Source: Gemmatimonadota bacterium (GTDB lineage: Bacteria > Gemmatimonadota > Gemmatimonadetes > Gemmatimonadales > Gemmatimonadaceae). Taken from it: 6,940 bases of DNA. The notes beneath the pieces are model-generated. The model was given only the letters and a program-made list of their open reading frames with translations, had not been told where the DNA came from and searched no databases. The DNA lies in NCBI GenBank assembly GCA_003222065.1, contig QHUV01000127.1, forward strand, positions 1 through 6,940, given 5' to 3'. Of this stretch, positions 6,622 through 6,940 are shown one piece after another (position 1 is the first letter of the stretch; every line of letters begins with the position of its first letter). Made by a program: the position numbers and the translations under genes.

Positions 6622-6766
6622 GGAGAGGTCTACGCGCTTGTTCGGAAATGGGTTTCAGTGGAAACGGAGGAAATTTTCGGGGTACAATCAAGGCTCGAAT
6701 GCGCCGTGAGAAAGCTCACAAAAGCCGGTCATCGGGAAGTAGGCTCGGGGGTGCAATTGGTCGCCG
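6622..6766 (-). other. 145-bp spacer between sigma and anti-sigma genes
   Basis: The only non-coding gap of note in the window. Besides the candidate ECF promoter it holds a small perfect stem-loop (GTGAG/CTCAC with a 4-nt loop, 6706-6719) without a following T-run, and a patch less GC-rich than its surroundings (6671-6690). I see no open frame with codon use like the neighbours and no convincing intrinsic terminator for the sigma gene. Confidence 0.5.
6631..6657 (-). promoter_or_regulatory. Candidate ECF sigma-dependent promoter upstream of the anti-sigma gene
   Basis: Read on the minus strand, TGAAAC (6657-6652) and CGTA (6634-6631) are separated by 17 nt. This closely resembles ECF promoter consensus sequences such as that of Bacillus SigW (TGAAAC, spacer about 16, CGTA). 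An AT-rich GAAAATTT lies upstream of the -35 and could act as an UP element. Transcription starting about 6 nt after CGTA would leave only a few bases before the GTG start at 6621, so the mRNA would be nearly leaderless, in line with the missing ribosome-binding site. The match is by eye to a short motif; no score was computed. Confidence 0.45.
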
Positions 6767-6940
6767 CTAACCTTCGGCCTTGAGGTGCTCGAGTGCTCGC
6801 CTGAGCTCATGGCGGGCGCGATGGATGTAGGTCTTCACGGTGCCCAACGGCAGATCGAGGGTCGTCGCGATCTCCTCGTAGGACCGTCCTTCGACATGAC
6901 GGAGCAGGATGCATGATCGATACTCAGGACGCAGGCGGCT
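6767..6940 (-). CDS. ECF-type RNA polymerase sigma factor, C-terminal region 4 (partial)
   Basis: The last 57 codons of a sigma-70-family factor of the ECF type, cut by the window end; the frame is open from 6940 to the TAG at 6767-6769. The visible peptide is region 4, which recognises the -35 element: LRPEYRSCILLRHVEGRSY, then the helix-turn-helix EEIATTLDLPLGTVKTYIHRAR, where the G-T-V-K-T-x-I-x-R-A-R pattern is diagnostic of ECF sigma factors, and a short charged tail (ELRRALEHLKAEG). No extra C-terminal domain is present. The anti-sigma gene follows downstream on the same strand after 145 bp. The ECF subgroup cannot be named because region 2 lies outside the window. Confidence 0.93.
   Translation of the reverse strand, partial: SRLRPEYRSCILLRHVEGRSYEEIATTLDLPLGTVKTYIHRARHELRRALEHLKAEG

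Noticed and set aside
6683..6688. TACAAT, a -10-like hexamer on the plus strand
   Set aside because: No matching -35 element at 16-18 nt, and no plus-strand gene downstream; it would only read antisense into the sigma gene.
6706..6719. GTGAG/CTCAC stem-loop as a terminator of the sigma gene
   Set aside because: Only five base pairs and no T-run after it on either strand.
6352..6783. 143-codon plus-strand open frame crossing the sigma/anti-sigma spacer
   Set aside because: It runs antisense through the anti-sigma zinc motif and the end of the sigma gene; no domain is recognisable and its start lies in the middle of the opposite gene.

Overview
The window is gene-dense, high-GC bacterial chromosome with two tightly packed operons that converge near position 3986. 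GC-rich third codon positions, frequent GTG starts, and an ECF sigma/anti-sigma pair followed by polymer-forming and toast-rack-like proteins fit a Gram-negative soil-type lineage. Gemmatimonadota is my best guess, but that rests on general resemblance and no ribosomal or marker gene is present to test it. I see no tRNA, rRNA, CRISPR array, insertion sequence or phage gene.

Plus-strand operon (1-3983): the 3' part of a DHH/DHHA1 phosphoesterase of the NrnA type, whose DHH motif lies right at the window edge; an Mrp/ApbC-type iron-sulfur carrier P-loop ATPase with an N-terminal DUF59-like domain; a MATE-family multidrug/Na+ antiporter; and a DUF62 SAM hydrolase (S-adenosyl-L-methionine hydroxide adenosyltransferase). 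Gaps are 9, 27 and 1 bp, so co-transcription is likely, with the promoter upstream of the window. These are mostly housekeeping and stress-tolerance functions with no obvious single pathway.

Minus-strand operon (6940 down to 3990): the 3' end of an ECF sigma factor (region 4), a 145-bp spacer, a zinc-finger anti-sigma factor with two predicted membrane segments, an exported multi-pass membrane protein with a bactofilin-like beta-repeat ectodomain, and an exported toast-rack/LiaF-C-like protein. The last three genes are separated by 2 bp and by a 4-bp GTGA overlap. This looks like an envelope-stress module: the membrane anti-sigma would hold the sigma factor, and the two downstream proteins would be envelope sensors or effectors. 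The spacer holds a good match to an ECF-type promoter (TGAAAC-N17-CGTA) placed so close to the anti-sigma GTG start that its transcript would be almost leaderless.

The two operons end 6 bp apart with no recognisable terminator between them. An octamer, CGTTAGGC, and its one-mismatch variants recur six times in the plus-strand operon and not in the minus-strand operon. The strongest leads are the envelope module, its internal promoter, and the unusual topology of the polymer-forming membrane protein.
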